Below are positions 12,860 to 25,265 of a DNA stretch of 64,000 nucleotides, piece after piece. Origin of the DNA: Buteo buteo. Its lineage: Eukaryota; Chordata; Aves; Accipitriformes; Accipitridae. The stretch covers positions 13,812,024 through 13,876,023 of the forward strand of contig NC_134174.1 of assembly GCF_964188355.1 (NCBI RefSeq). Direction: 5' to 3'. Below the pieces are notes generated by a model. It was given only the letters and a program-made list of their open reading frames with translations, was not told where the DNA came from and ran no database searches. Position numbers and translations under genes: made by a program. Each line of letters opens with the position of its first letter. Position 1 is the stretch's first letter.

Positions 12860-14070
12860 GGGAACCGAAAGCATTGCCGCGGGGAGGGCGGGGGAAGGCG
12901 GTGGGACTTTTGCCGCCGGCATTTCTTTCACCGGTGTGAAAGGATCTCCCGGTCCCGAGTGTTTCTGGAGCCGGCGCTAGCCGCGATTTGTCACTAACCG
13001 CCGCGGCACCTTTCGGGGGCCGCCCGCCCCCCCCCGGGCAGCGGCAGCCCCATTCCCGCGCTGCGCCAGCACCGCCGCCGCAGACAGCCCGCACCCCCCT
13101 CAGGGGCCGAGGCAGCGCAGGAGAGCGCCGGCTCACACAACTCCTCTCCGGCCAGGAACCAGGGCCCGCCGGTCCCGGCCACCTCGCCCACCGCCTAACT
13201 TTTCCGAGCGGACGCCGGCACTCGCTTTGCCCCGCTGCCGCCGGCGGGGATCCCCGCCTCGGCCCCGCTTCCCACCGCCTCCCGCGGCGGCTCAGCCCGG
13301 TCCCCCCCAGCCCCGCTCACCCGGCGGGACCCCGGTACCGTAACGTCCGGCGAGCCCCGCTCCCGCGGTCGGAGCAGGTGCGCGGCGCCGCGCTGCCCCG
13401 GCTCCTCTTCCCCCGGCCGCCAGCCGGGCTTCGAAGGCGGCAGGTCGGGCAGGTGCCTCTCCTCCGCACGGGGTTCGGGGCGGGAGCCGCCGCTCAGCTC
13501 CGCTCGGCTCGGTCTCTCCCTGCCCACAGGAAGGCGCGGGGGCAGCGACCCCCGCCCCCGGAGAGCCGCTCACCTCCCGGACTGCTGCTGCCGCTGCCCC
13601 TGAGGAGTCTCGTCCTCCTCCTCCACCTCCTCCATAGTGCCGCTCCACCCCCTCCGCAGCGGCTCCGCGGCTCTCCAGCAGGAGCCGTTGAACGGCTGCG
13701 GCTTCCCACCTGACCAGCCCGCCGCCGAGGGCAGCGCGGCGAGCTGCAGGCAGCAGCTCCACAGCGCCCTGCTCCTCACCATGGCGCTCCCGCGCCCAGC
13801 GGGGCCCCGCCGGCCGCGGGGGTGCGCGGGCTCACGGCGGCGGCGGGCCGCCTGGCGGCGCCTTAGCAAGATGGCGGCGGGGGACGGGGGGGCCGGCGCT
13901 GAGGGAGCCGTGGCGGCCGGACGCCCTCGGGCCTGGAGCCGTGGCGGGGCAGCGTCAGGGCTGCCGGCGCGTCGCTGCCGCTGGAGGCCGGGCTGCTCGT
14001 CGGTACCGGGGAAAGGGAAGCACTGGGTTCTGGTTCTGCTCCTGGTGGGCTCCGATGGCTGCTAAACGCT
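12860..14070. promoter_or_regulatory. CpG island, NAPEPLD promoter region
   Basis: Abrupt shift from AT-rich DNA to very GC- and CpG-rich sequence. It sits upstream of the NAPEPLD coding exon on its strand and is the only such island before PMPCB. A YY1-type motif, AAGATGGCGGC, lies at 13868-13878. Long open frames run in several phases on both strands here, which is expected in GC-rich DNA and is not evidence of proteins. The transcription start was not mapped. Confidence 0.8.
13574..13782 (-). other. NAPEPLD: Probable NAPEPLD exon 1 (3' portion), possibly coding
   Basis: On the minus strand a consensus donor GAG|GTGAGC falls at 13574/13573. The frame ending here joins exon 2 in frame with the canonical NAPEPLD start. 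Two in-frame ATGs with purine at -3 and G at +4 lie upstream: 13635 (peptide begins MEEVEEEDETPQ) and 13782 (begins MVRSRALWSCCLQLAALP, hydrophobic). The 5' end given is simply the more upstream of these ATGs, because the real transcription start is unknown. A second plausible donor, TCAG|GTGGGA after 13710, would put the frames out of register. Either this is a non-coding leader exon or it adds 26 or more residues to the protein. Confidence 0.5.
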
Positions 14071-17000
14071 GCCCGCGGTCCCATTTGGGAGTACGAGCAT
14101 GCTCCGACCACCTGGTGCTGCCGTGAAAAGTTTCCTAGACTCGGTTTCCTCAGGAACCTGAGGCGGTGCCGCCATCGCTGGGGGGTACCGGCACTCACGG
14201 GAGGTGAGGCCACTCGTGGCCGTCAGCGACCACCCCCGCAGAACAGCCCAGCTCACAGGCCCCTGTATCCCTGTGGCCATTCCCCCTACGTCAGGAAGTT
14301 AAATCTCATGCCCAAATTTCTTCACGTGCCGGATTACAGCCATCGCCTCACACCCTGTTTACACCTGTAAGTAGCTCACACGGGACTCCAGCCGATGGGC
14401 TGGGAATTGAGGGATTTTCAGGCACCCAATCCAGAGAAACTAGGTTCTCAGAAATAAATATGTATGGTTTTATTCTTTCCTTACCTCCTTAAGCACAAAA
14501 TACAGTGGAAGGTAAAGGACAAAGCTATGCAGCTGTGATATGAAAAAAATATATATATACAGCAGCAATATTAAGTCTAAGACTATCTGGAGCTCTGATA
14601 ACACATTTATGTACATGTTATCTTGATGGTCAGGAATGGATGTCCAGTTTATTCGTGAAGAAATCTTACCTATATTCAGAGGCCAAGTTCTCAAGGTAGG
14701 TCTTGGGAAGCCAGAAATACAAGCCTTACCCTTCCTATCATTAATCTGTCATTCTCTTAGTCTCTGTAAGGTAAAGGAAGGGTAATACTACTAAATTATC
14801 TTGTTCTGTATGAGGAAGACATGTATTAGTTGCTTATGGTCAGGCAGATTTGCTGACCTTTGCCTGTGGAAAATCCTAATTTATTTCTTACTTCTGGCTC
14901 TTCTCACCTGACATTTCCTGATCATTTCATCTCCTATCAGTATGTCTAATGCTAAGCTGGCCTTGTAGTAGCAATGACTTCTACTTATACATTGTTAAAC
15001 ACAAATCGATATTGATTGAAGTTATTTCTACTGTTACTTTATGGACTCTAAGACCTACTAAATGAGTTAGATGATAAAGCTGCTCTCCACAGCTCTGATC
15101 AATCACTATTAACAGTTAGTAATGATTAGCACCTATATATAGAAATTTCTGTAAGCCACCAGGTAAATGCCTCTAGGCTGGTAGTAATTGATTGCTAACA
15201 GCATATTTGGGATGCTCATCCTATACTTCAGCTGAATATCTCCTGGTAGGCAGACTTGCCTCCACATGTCATTTGAAAGTAGTTTGTATGTCACCAGTGC
15301 TGCAAAAGCCACAGTTCAGGAGGCTCTGCTTTAGTAAATGTATTTTGTCTGTATTACAAATACAGATGTCAACATTCGGAGGCGGTAAGTGCAGACAACT
15401 GGTGTCTGTGCAGCATGGAGTTTTCAATTTGAAAGAGAAACATCTCTTTTCTGGTGTAACAACTGGTAAAGAATTACATGGTGGTTCAAGTAATTTCTGA
15501 CACCACTAGAAGTGTGTATCAGCACCTATTACCTACTCTGCCATGCCAGTGTGCACAACATGAGAAACTTCAACTTCAGAGGTGCTCTTCAACAGAACCA
15601 GTATTTTAAACTAGTTTACTGTTTCAGTATTCCCATGAGCCAACTAAGATCTCAGTCTAGTCTTGCTGCTTTGGTAGGTTTTGATCTTTCAATGCACACA
15701 AACACATTTAAACTCAGGAAAAGTCCCAATGGGACATCTGTGCTCAAATAGTTGTGTAAACCCAGAACAGAAATCTTTCTGACTCTTAATACACCCTAGA
15801 CGTGCTAATAGCTTAGAGGACTGATGTTAGGATCCTGCAGGAATTGGAGGCCAGAAGTTACTAACAAATGGGAAGGTTCCAGCCATCTGTGCATGAGGTA
15901 AGAGTTTTTTGCTTGACACCTAGTCTTAAGAAAGGGAGTTTTAATAATTTTATTTTCTTCAGTGGCATGCATTCCTGGCATTTTTACTACTCAGACTGGC
16001 CCTATATATTGTCCACTATATATGGAAATAAAAAAGATTTGGGAGCTTCTTTCTACCTCAGAGAGGCACAGATACTGAGGGATAGCAAAGTGAGGTTATT
16101 TTGGGGTCAGTGTATTTTATTTTCTCACAGTGAAATTTAACAGCTGTTTTATTGAATAAGTTTTTGGGGTGTATCATTTCATTAACCACTCGGAAGGATA
16201 AGTTCCTTAACATAGCTTAATCTGCTTAATATAACAACCTATATCTTAATTAGAATCACAGTTAGTATTTAATGAATTGTATCTCCAGTAGTGTCTTTCC
16301 CTTGGTGATAGTGTATGCATTAATCATGGGCAGGACAGCTCAACTAACTTGATTATGAAACTTCTTTTGATGAAGAGTTTAACCTTCTATGCAACTGAAG
16401 TTTATCAGTATTTTTTTTTTTATATCTCTAAAGTGCAGAATTAATATCTTCTTCACAAAGTTTAATTTAGTTGGTTGACATATGCTGTGTCAAAGCAAGA
16501 TACTCATTGTCTCGGGCAGTAACTGAAGCACAATCTAAAATAGGAAAAAGTAGGAATTCTTATAGTTAAAAATTTTATAGCTTTATAACTGAGCTGTCTT
16601 AACTTGATTGAAAATCCTCCTAGATAAAAAAATAAAAAATGTTGTACCATCTCTCGCTCCATCTTAGAGTACCAAGTCATAGTCCAAAATCCCTTTAGGC
16701 TTAGGCTTGCTATATGCTAGGGAATGTTAAATGTTGTAGTGCAGATGCAGTTTATGGCAGTAAAAAAGCACACTTGCTGGAACAGTTTGTGCTGGATCTC
16801 TCAGTGAAATAAACTACCCTAGCAAAGAAGTTTTTCACCACTCTAATATTAGCTATACTGAAATTTTTACTAGTGTAGAAGTTTTGCACCAAAAGAAATT
16901 CTACTAGGCTAGTAAAAGCCTCTCTGGCAAAACTGGCCCATATTGGGACATAATCAAAAAGCCTAGCCTAGCCTTTCTAATTACAGTGTGGAGAAGAGAC

Positions 17001-18410
17001 CACCCTTACGGTATCCACACTGTTTTGGAGAGAAATTATTTGGCACCTGTTGTAGGCAGAGGCAAGCAGACTTTCAAATCATGTTGGATATTAAGTTACC
17101 CTGTGAAAGAGGGTTACACAACCAGCTAATGTATTTATATATATATACACACATATAGGTACAAAATGCTTCACAGTAGTGTTTAATCAAAACATTGAAT
17201 TGCCTTAGTTACAAAATTGATATGTAATCGATATACAATACTTAATGAAATGACTGTAAATGTTACATTTACCATTACAAATCCAAACCTCTTACATGAT
17301 AAAGAATTTGGCAATGTTTAGGACTACAGAGAAGGAACTTATGAACTACAGTTAAAACAAAACAAAATGTGCTTCTAAATATTATGTGAAATACTCTCTG
17401 ATGCCTAGCTGGTATGTCTTTAACTTCTACTTAGGGGACAAAACTGTGGGAGACATTTAGGCTGTGCTATACTAGTTACAGGAGCATTCTCCAGCCCTGA
17501 CACCAAATTCTACAATGCATGTATTTTCATACAGATGAACCTTCCTAGCCCTGAAGAGCAGTTGGCTGCATCAAAATTGCTGTTGAAAGTCTTCCCTAGC
17601 CCACACTAATCCCTGAAGCATGCTTGGGCACTATCTGGGAGAATGCTCGTTGGCATGAGTCAAAACTGAGTTAAAAACCTTGCTAGCAATTTCATGGTTA
17701 TTAAAGTGTGGCAACGTCCAGACCCATGCCATAGTTTACAGAAATGCATCTAGCCTTAGACAACATCTGATTTTGAGATTTAACCATGTATCTCAGGGGA
17801 AAATAAAGTTGTTACCTTTGTTTCCAAGATTGGTGAATCTTGGCAGTGTCATTGTGAACAAGCACTACCATGAGATGATGCTGTTACAGTCAGTACTGGA
17901 TAATGTATTGTAATATTGCATAACATTTTGCAAAATTACTATATTTAAAATTTATCTAGGAAATTCAATTACAGTGTCTAAAAGGCCTGATCAGATCCAG
18001 ATTCCCTTGTGAGTGGTGCTGCGCAGAAAGAAAAATCCTTGTCCTTTTGCAATTGAATTTGTAATTGGGCACAAGATACAGTAACAGGTTTAATAAACAG
18101 GAAAAAGAGATTCCGGATGTACAAAGGAGAAAAAAATAAGAATATGTAGGCGAGCTCCTAACACAGTTAGGTTGTTATGAGCGTCTTTACTTTTAATTGT
18201 GAATTAAAAATTGTAGAACATTGTGCTGCTTTCATTGCAGGCAAGATGATGACAAACTGTTCCTTTGTGTCTAAATGCATTACTGAAAACTGTCCCTCTA
18301 ACAATCATTTTAGACTGATATTAAAATGGATTGAGTTTGTGACTATACTTTATTTAAGGGAGCATTTCTTATGCATAGTGCCATGACTTGAATGTGAATG
18401 TTGGCTGTTC
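14071..18410. other. Intergenic, no gene recognised
   Basis: AT-rich sequence between the NAPEPLD island and the large CR1 copy. Short TA/CA-rich tracts occur near 14550 and 17140. Open frames such as 15192-15500 and 15868-16140 resemble no protein family known to me and lack splice or promoter context. Confidence 0.6.
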
Positions 18411-19168
18411 ATAGAATCATGGAATGGTTTGGATTGGAAGGGAACTTAAAGACCATCTAGTTCCAATCCCCCTGCCGTGGGCAGGGACACCTTCCACTGG
18501 ACCAGGTTACTCAGAGCCCCATCCAACCTGGCCTTGAACACTGCCAGGGATGGGGCATCCACAACCTCTCTGGGCAACTCGTTCCAGTGCCTTGACCACC
18601 CTCACAGTGAAGAACTTCTTCCTTACATCTAATCTAAATCTACCCTCTTTCAGTTTAAAACTGTTACCCCTTCTCCTTTCACTACACTCCCTGTTAAAGA
18701 GTCCCTCCCCATCTTTCCTGTAGGCCCCCTTTAAGTACTGGAAGGCTGCTATAAGGTCTCCCTGGAGCCTTCTCTTCTCCAGGCTGAACAACCCCAACTC
18801 TCTCAGTCTTCATAGGAGAGGTGCCCCAGCCCTCTGATCATCTTCGTGGCCCTCCTCTGGATCTGCTAAAGCAGGTCCATGTCTTTCTTATGCTGGGGGC
18901 CCCAAGGCTGAACACAATACTCCAGGTGGGGTCTCACCAGAGTAGAGCAGAGGGGCAGGACCACTTCCCTCAACCTGCTGGTTACGCTTCTTCTGATGCA
19001 GCCAGGGATGCGATTGGCTTTCCGGGCTGCGAGCGCACATTGCTGGCTTATGTTCAGTTCTTCACCCACCAGTACCCCCAAGTCCTTCTCCGCAGGGCTG
19101 TTCTCAGTCCACGCATCACCCAGCCTGTATTTGTGCTTTGGATTGCCTCGACCCATGTGCATTGCTAA
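18411..19168 (-). mobile_element. CR1 LINE, 5'-truncated, minus orientation
   Basis: About 750 bases of chicken-repeat-1 type retrotransposon. The 3' end is at 18411, where the plus strand reads CATAGAATCATGGAATGG, the reverse complement of the usual CR1 terminus. On the minus strand, remnants of the C-terminal reverse-transcriptase ORF read as NRIPGCIRRSVTSRLREV and LEYCVQPWGPQ. The body also shows the usual CR1 leader phrases, such as GTCCAAGTGGA-like and CTGGAGTATTGTG-like stretches. The 5' end is truncated near 19168, as most avian CR1 copies are, so the element is dead. It is the longest and among the best preserved CR1 copies here. Confidence 0.93.
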
Positions 19169-21207
19169 GATCTTAACTATACCCTCTAGTTTAATTTCGG
19201 GTATGACAAGATTGCTGTCTGTATATGTAATGATCTTTATTCTCATGCCATTTATATTTCTGTGGTTTCACTTTTTGTGTCTCTAAGAAGTATTTGGCTC
19301 TAGCTCTGTGCTTTTATTCACCACAGAGCAAGTGGGTTACTGTGGGGCAGAACGCATCATCTGACAACCCCAATGCTGGGTCTCACTGGCTCTTTAAGAT
19401 CATCTGACTGCCTTCATGGCTGTGAATGTAGCCCTTCGGCAGAAAGTGCCTGTTGTGCGTCCTCTGGAATATGGGAGGAAAATTCATCCTGCCAAGACAC
19501 CACTTCCTTGTTTGGCATATGATCAGCCTGCAAAATGAGAGGGCTACTGCACTGGCAGTACTACAAACTGCTCAGAGAGGGACAAGATGCAAATGTGTAG
19601 GAAAGGAAGGAGGCATGTTATGAGAGTATGGAAGAATATACTCTTACGAACTTCATGGTGAAAATATGCTGGCTGAGGGTGTTCCAGGCTGCGTACATCT
19701 GCAGAAGGAGTATCTAGACTGCCTGAAGAGAATGCTGATAGTGATCACAGGCCTGAGTTCTCACCAGCAGTATCCCAAATAGGTTGCTCTCAGGATGATT
19801 TTGGGGGTGCACCAATAGTGATGAGCTGATCATGGGAGTGTGACAGTCAGTCCAACCATTTATTCTACATGCTTTATAAAAGCTGTCTATAAAGCTGCAG
19901 AGTGTTAAAATTGTCTCTTCCTTCTTATATTTGAACATAACACCTTTGAAGTCTTAGACTATATTGGAGGTTCATAGACATTTATTTCCTTCCGAACAGT
20001 GACATACCCATTCAGAGATCCTAGGATTGGAACAACTTCTTTGAATTCACTATCTGTCTCATTTTTGAGTTTAAAGTCGTAATACCTCTGACAACAATGC
20101 AGAATAAAACCAGTGATAGTCATGGAAGAACTGGGCCCACTGTTTACTCATATACTTTCAGAGCACATAGGGAAAGACAAAGCCACATAGAAACATAAAA
20201 TCATATATAAACAGGCTTTTTCAGAAAGAAACTAAGCAAGCTTGGTATCCTGTTCATTTTTATTCACTGCTCTGTACTTTCACCCTCCCAGTGCAATAAT
20301 CCGAGCCCACTTCTCTCCATGCTTTCAATGACGTATGTTTGGGCAAGAGACAGTGTGTGCTGTGGTTAATCCAGTTAGCCATATGTGCAGGCAGACTGGC
20401 CAGCAAGTGCACATGCCCACTGCCAACTGGCTCATGCTAAGATAATACAGGCTGCTGTGTTCTACCTACTTTTCCCATACTCGGGGAACTAATTTGAGTC
20501 TCCTTCCTATATCCAGATACTAGTGTTAAAGAAAATTTTAGGAACTGAATTACTTCGGGCTGTATTAGACTTACTTCAGGGGTGTACTATTATGTGCTCC
20601 GAGGCCTTGGTCCCTTGACTGACCAGAACAGATGCCTTTGGAGCATCATTTAGATCCCATCAAACACAGATTTTTAATGTTTACTTTCTATGAAAACCAG
20701 GCTGTAGGGAAAAGCACAGATACATAGCCAGGTTTCTTCACAGTGTGAACTGGGGTGTAGCTTGTGTTGCCCACCTTTACTGAGAAACTGGGAAATGCTC
20801 TAAGATATCCTAATCCACAGAAAGCCCTTTAAATTTCTTTCTTTGTTTCAAATATCATTGAAATTGGCAGATTAGTTTGACAGAAAGGCACCGAGCATGG
20901 TTTCACAAGAAACCTGGTTAAAATGAGATAATGCTGGTGGTATTGTAACTGAGAACTTCTGCATAATTTCAGGTAAGTTAGTTTTTAGATTACAATGAAA
21001 AATACATTATGAAAAGGAAAACAAGAAAAAAAAAAGACTTTTTAAATCTTGTGAAGTTACTATAGGGAAGTAGTCATGAATAAGAAAGAAGGTGTATAGC
21101 AATGAGGTAAGCCAGAGCTTCCTTGTGATTGCTTGTAGATATTCAGAATCATGGGCCATCCTTTTCCTTGCCTGCACAAACTGTTTGTGTAGCTTTATTA
21201 TACAAGC
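19169..21207. other. Intergenic, nothing recognised
   Basis: Unique-looking AT-rich sequence without a recognisable exon, RNA gene or repeat. Confidence 0.55.
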
Positions 21208-21290
21208 ATCATAGAAAAACAGGGCTAGAAGGGGCTTCAAGAAATTCCATAGTCCAAACCACCACATTCAGTGAGGATCTTTCATAACTG
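21208..21290 (-). mobile_element. CR1 3' fragment, minus orientation
   Basis: A short segment reading TCATAGAAAAACAGGGCTAG followed by a stretch like TAGTCCAAACC. It resembles the reverse complement of the CR1 3' end. The right boundary is approximate and the copy is heavily diverged. Confidence 0.5.
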
Positions 21291-23130
21291 GAGTATTACT
21301 GTAACTGTCAGCACCCCATGCAGGCATGCTATGTGCTACATGAAGCTGCTTTCAGATGCTAAGCTGCTGCTCTGGCACTAATGGAAACTGCTGGGTTCCC
21401 AGGCTGACCTCAGTACCCTGCTACCGCCTTCCTGAAATGAGTCTGAAACCTCTTCTTCATCCACAGCTCCCAGGAGGAAGAGGGAAAGGAAATCCGCTTT
21501 GGTTTTAACAGCTGGCACTGAACAGAGGAGAGAGTTATAAATAAATGGAAATAAAGAATGAAGGCATGTGACTAAAGCCATGAAGGTCACTTTTTGGTAT
21601 GCCAGCAGATGAGCAATGCTCCAAGTGGCATTTGACAAAATGTCACTCTGAATGTGTAGACATGATGATGATGTCAAAAGAGGCTCATTTGAATTGGGAT
21701 TCAGGAGGATCCTCTATTTAAATCCTGTCTGAGCTACTGACAGGCTGCATGACCTTCTACAATATACTGAGCTCCATGGGTCAAACTGGTCCTCTCTGCA
21801 ACTAAATTGACTACAATGGAATTATTCTGGGAGTGAACTTGATTTCTCAGAAATCAGTCAACACAGCTGGTTCACTGAATAAATGAAAGAAAGCAAGCAT
21901 AGATGTCACTGGAAAACAGATGCATCTGAACAGAGTTTTTTAGTTTTGGCAATACTAGAGCAGAACTGCACAAGTGTTACATAAAATGCATAAATAATTG
22001 TTGATGGTGGTTTATTGACAATGTAAACTCTATGAAAGTAACAAAGCTACAAAAGTGCCATTGTCTTTTTTAAAGGGAATGTAATTATCATGTATGTTAT
22101 AAATAACTTGGGAAATGACTGATGCTTCTTTAAGTATGCTGGTACAGATAGTTTTTTCTTCAAAATATAGTAACGATAAATGACTCAAGCATACAGCACA
22201 ATGTTGCACAGTGGTAAGCTTCTTCCATAGAAAATGCTTTTGGAGTCAGATAACAAAATAATGGTGTTAATTAATAAAATAGAATTGTTATTAAAAGTAC
22301 TTAAACAACATAAGCAGAGGATAAAACTACCTCTAAAATGGAAAAAAAAAAAAAAAAAAAGATTGCTTCTAAGCTTCCTGCTTCTTGGGATAGAAGCTTT
22401 TAGAAACCACAACTTCTATGGATTTTGGGGTAGATAAAGAACAAGTGACTTGCTTCTTTGTAGCAAATGAAGTGAGCAACTGGTGTTCTCTTACTGATGT
22501 TTAACTCCGCTATTTATGTTTAATCATAGAAGTACTGGAAGTTTCAAGTGGGATTTCCCCTAGTTTTACCAGGACCTCTACAAAAATAAGAGTAAGTTTC
22601 TTTAGAGTTGAAATGAAGAAGTTAGATTGGGAGCATGTTTTCAAGCCTAGCTGAAAGGATACCAAATCTTGATGTCTGTGTACCTGTGTCACTAGGAGAA
22701 CTTTGGGGAGCTTAGAAAGTCAGTGTAAAAAGACCTAGACAAAACAGTGATTTACAGAGCAATTGCAAGGGATGTTCTCCAGCACATATAAAGCTAAACA
22801 AAGGGTTCTTCTCTTATCCCTGCCATTTCTGTTATTTAAACAAAACGAGCAATTACAAATCAAAGGGTTTTTCTATCCCAGCTGCTCGTGTGATTGAAGT
22901 TAAAAAAGTATTTACAAAACACAAAATTGAACAACCTCAATAATTTTCCAGTTTTATGTATGCTGTACTGTTCTTTTACCTAATTCTAGATAAAACAATA
23001 CTGAGATTTAACAAATAGGAAAAAAAAACTTTGGCATAATTTAAGAAAACTTGGAGAGGTGACACTGTACATTTTTTCCTCCTTTTTCATGCCAATTTAG
23101 TAATGAGGACAACGGAGTTGCTTCTCTAGA
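21291..23130. other. Intergenic, simple repeats only
   Basis: AT-rich sequence with a 19-base A run at 22342-22360. No gene or clear transposon seen. Confidence 0.55.
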
Positions 23131-23139
23131 CATGATTAA

Positions 23140-23880
23140 AAAAGAGATCTGAAAGGGTTTTCCAGTTCATCCTCTTGCTTCAGAGCAGAATCCACTCTAT
23201 CTAATCAGCTCCTGACAGATATTTGTTCAACCTGACCTTGAAAATTTGCAGTCATGATGATTCTTCAGACCTCTCCAGAGTGAGCTACTGCATAACATTT
23301 CTTATAGTTCAAAAGCTTTTTGTAAAATTTAACTTAAATCTTCAAGCTGCAATTTAAGGCTATTACTTCATGCCATATCAAGCTGACACGAAGAACAGTT
23401 TGTATCTCTGTGATAGTTTTTATGTGTTTGAGAACTGATATCATATCTTCCCTCAATCCTCTCATTGCTAGACTAAACAAATGAATTCTTTCAATCTTAC
23501 CTCATGGGTCACATTTTCTATACCTCTGAAAATGACATGGCTCTACTGTGGTTTCTTTATTGGTCCTTCTTCAAGTAAGGTGCCCAAAAATGGATGTTGT
23601 ACTCCAGCTGAGGTCTTATCAGTGCTGATTTGAACAGAGCCTTTACACACCCCAGTGTGAAGTCTGCTTATTTTACAACAGTATGACAGCACTGGCTTGT
23701 TCAGTTTATGATGCAACACTACCCCTCGATGCTTTTCTGAGGGGTGTGCTGCTTACCCCTCCACCATCTCCTGTACAGCTGATGAGTCTTAAAAATAATA
23801 CCTTACATCCTTCCATCTTCAACAACATCCTGGTTTTTTCAGACCACTTCTGTGGTTTTTACCATTTTTTATTCTGATGT
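23140..23880 (-). mobile_element. Old, diverged CR1 LINE, minus orientation
   Basis: The plus strand carries blocks typical of reverse-complemented CR1: TTGAACAGAGCC, a GTACTCCAGCTGAGGTCTTA stretch at about 23599-23618, and GACCTCTCCAGAG. Divergence is high and the limits are approximate. It could be a different CR1 or L3-like subfamily from the copy at 18.4 kb. Confidence 0.55.
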
Positions 23881-24314
23881 TTATCCTATGACGTGACGTA
23901 GTTGTGCACTCTTACCACTTAGTCCACTGCATTAAGTGACAGATTCACTTTCCTGTCTCCTAAGGAAAGGCCAGGCACCCCTCATGAAGGTGTCATGGGG
24001 CAGAACTAGCACAATTCATGCATGCCATGACCACTCCCTGCCCACTTCTATGTGCCCCTCAGGAGAAGACAAAAGGGAATAGGACGTGAGATGGGAGAAT
24101 TTTCAAGGAAAATTGAATCTGGCCCCTAGATAGATCCAGAGTATTTCCTTAGCTAGCCATGCATGCTTCCTGCAAGACCAGGTTAAGACCCTCATTATAG
24201 TCAAGATATGAAGCATCTATTGCTTCTCCTTAATATGCAAGGCCTATGTCCCAGTTCTGGAATGTTGCTTCTAATAGGTTGTTTTCTGGTAAAACCACAT
24301 TACCTGTTACTTAT
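23881..24314. other. Intergenic spacer between CR1 copies
   Basis: No gene or repeat recognised between the old CR1 remnant and the next CR1 copy. Confidence 0.5.
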
Positions 24315-24640
24315 CACCATAGGATTACAGGATAATTTAGTTTGAAAGGGACCTTAGGAGGCCTCTAGTCCAACCCCCTGCTCAAACCAGGGTCAGCTAT
24401 GAGTTCAGATCAGACTTTATCCTGTTGGATTTTGAAAACCTGCAAGAGTGTAGACTTCACAAGCTCTCTAGGCAGCCAGTTCCATGGCTTGACTGCCTTA
24501 TGGTGAAAATGTTTTCCTTTAAATCCAGTTTGAACCTCTCTTATTTCAACTTATGCCCATTGTCTGTCATTCTCCCACCATACAGCCTTTTGAAGACCCT
24601 GCCTCCATCTTCTTGATAATCTCCACTTTGCTATTTTATA
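24315..24640 (-). mobile_element. CR1 LINE 3' end, minus orientation
   Basis: The plus strand begins near 24320 with ATAGGATTACAGGATAA, then GGGACCTTAGGAGG and TCTAGTCCAACCCCCTGCTC. This is the reverse complement of a CR1 3' region. Further in, GGCAGCCAGTTCCATGGCTT and similar phrases match CR1 body sequence. It is 5'-truncated near 24640. Confidence 0.85.
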
Positions 24641-24989
24641 GATGCTTAGGAATACTTTATTTTTTCTATTATTTGGCAAAAGGAACTAAAAGGCAAAGAA
24701 CTGTCTTTTCTGAATTCCTGAGTCTTGGATTCTCCCTTTTTTCCATTGGCATGCCTGACCATTTCCGTTCTTGTTTAACTTACATGTTCCTTACTTAGAG
24801 AGGGAATGAAGCAGCTACTTCTGAGAACTAGTAGAGAATGGTTTAGGGAGCTATATCAGGCTGATGAAATGTAGAACATTTAATTTATCTAAGTTGTCTT
24901 TATCTGTTCTTTCCCTTTTCTATCTGGAAGTCTTATTCCCTTCTCTAACTTAAAAATCAAAGCAAGGCAACATACACAAGCATTTGCAG
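24641..24989. other. Intergenic spacer between inverted CR1 copies
   Basis: About 350 bases of AT-rich sequence with no recognised feature, separating a minus-strand CR1 from a plus-strand CR1. Confidence 0.5.
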
Positions 24990-25220
24990 AAGTCAAAGCA
25001 AGGAGGTAAAAAAAGATACATTAGGAAGCATTTCTTTACCAAGAGGATGGTCAAACACTGGAACAGGCTTCCCAGAGAGGTGGTTGATGCTCCAAGCCTG
25101 TCAATGTTTAAGAGGCATTTGGACAATGCCCTTAACAACATGCTTTAACCTTTGGTCAGCCCTGAAGTGGTCAGGCAGTTGGACTGGATGATCACTGTAG
25201 GTCCCTTCCAACTGAAATAT
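24990..25220 (+). mobile_element. CR1 LINE 3' end, plus orientation
   Basis: The plus strand reads through CR1 body phrases such as GGAACAGGCTTCCCAGAGAG and GTTGGACTGGATGATCACTG to the terminus GGTCCCTTCCAACTGAAATA. The 3' end runs directly into a pentanucleotide array in place of the usual octamer tail. Confidence 0.9.
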
Positions 25221-25265
25221 TCCATTCCATTCCATTCCATTCCATTCCATTCCATTCCATTCCAT
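25221..25265. repeat. (TCCAT)9 microsatellite at CR1 tail
   Basis: Nine perfect TCCAT units lie directly after the CR1 terminus. They probably grew from the short 3' tail repeat of the element. Confidence 0.95.

Larger units (their letters stand above)
2142..13573 (-). other. NAPEPLD intron 1
   Basis: About 11.4 kb of AT-rich sequence between the island exon and the first canonical coding exon. It holds a diverged 80-base duplication (6561-6640 and 6931-7010), an (AAT)6 tract at 11958-11977 and T-rich tracts. No coding exon, tRNA-like gene or clear transposon was recognised. The assignment as intron depends on exon 1 lying in the CpG island. Confidence 0.65.

Noticed and set aside
12988..13713. 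A 241-codon plus-strand open frame in the NAPEPLD CpG island
   Set aside because: Pro/Arg/Ala-rich translation with open frames in several other phases over the same bases; typical of GC-rich DNA, no domain or homologue recognised.
18866..19246. Minus-strand open frame as a host gene
   Set aside because: It is the decayed C-terminal end of the CR1 reverse-transcriptase ORF.
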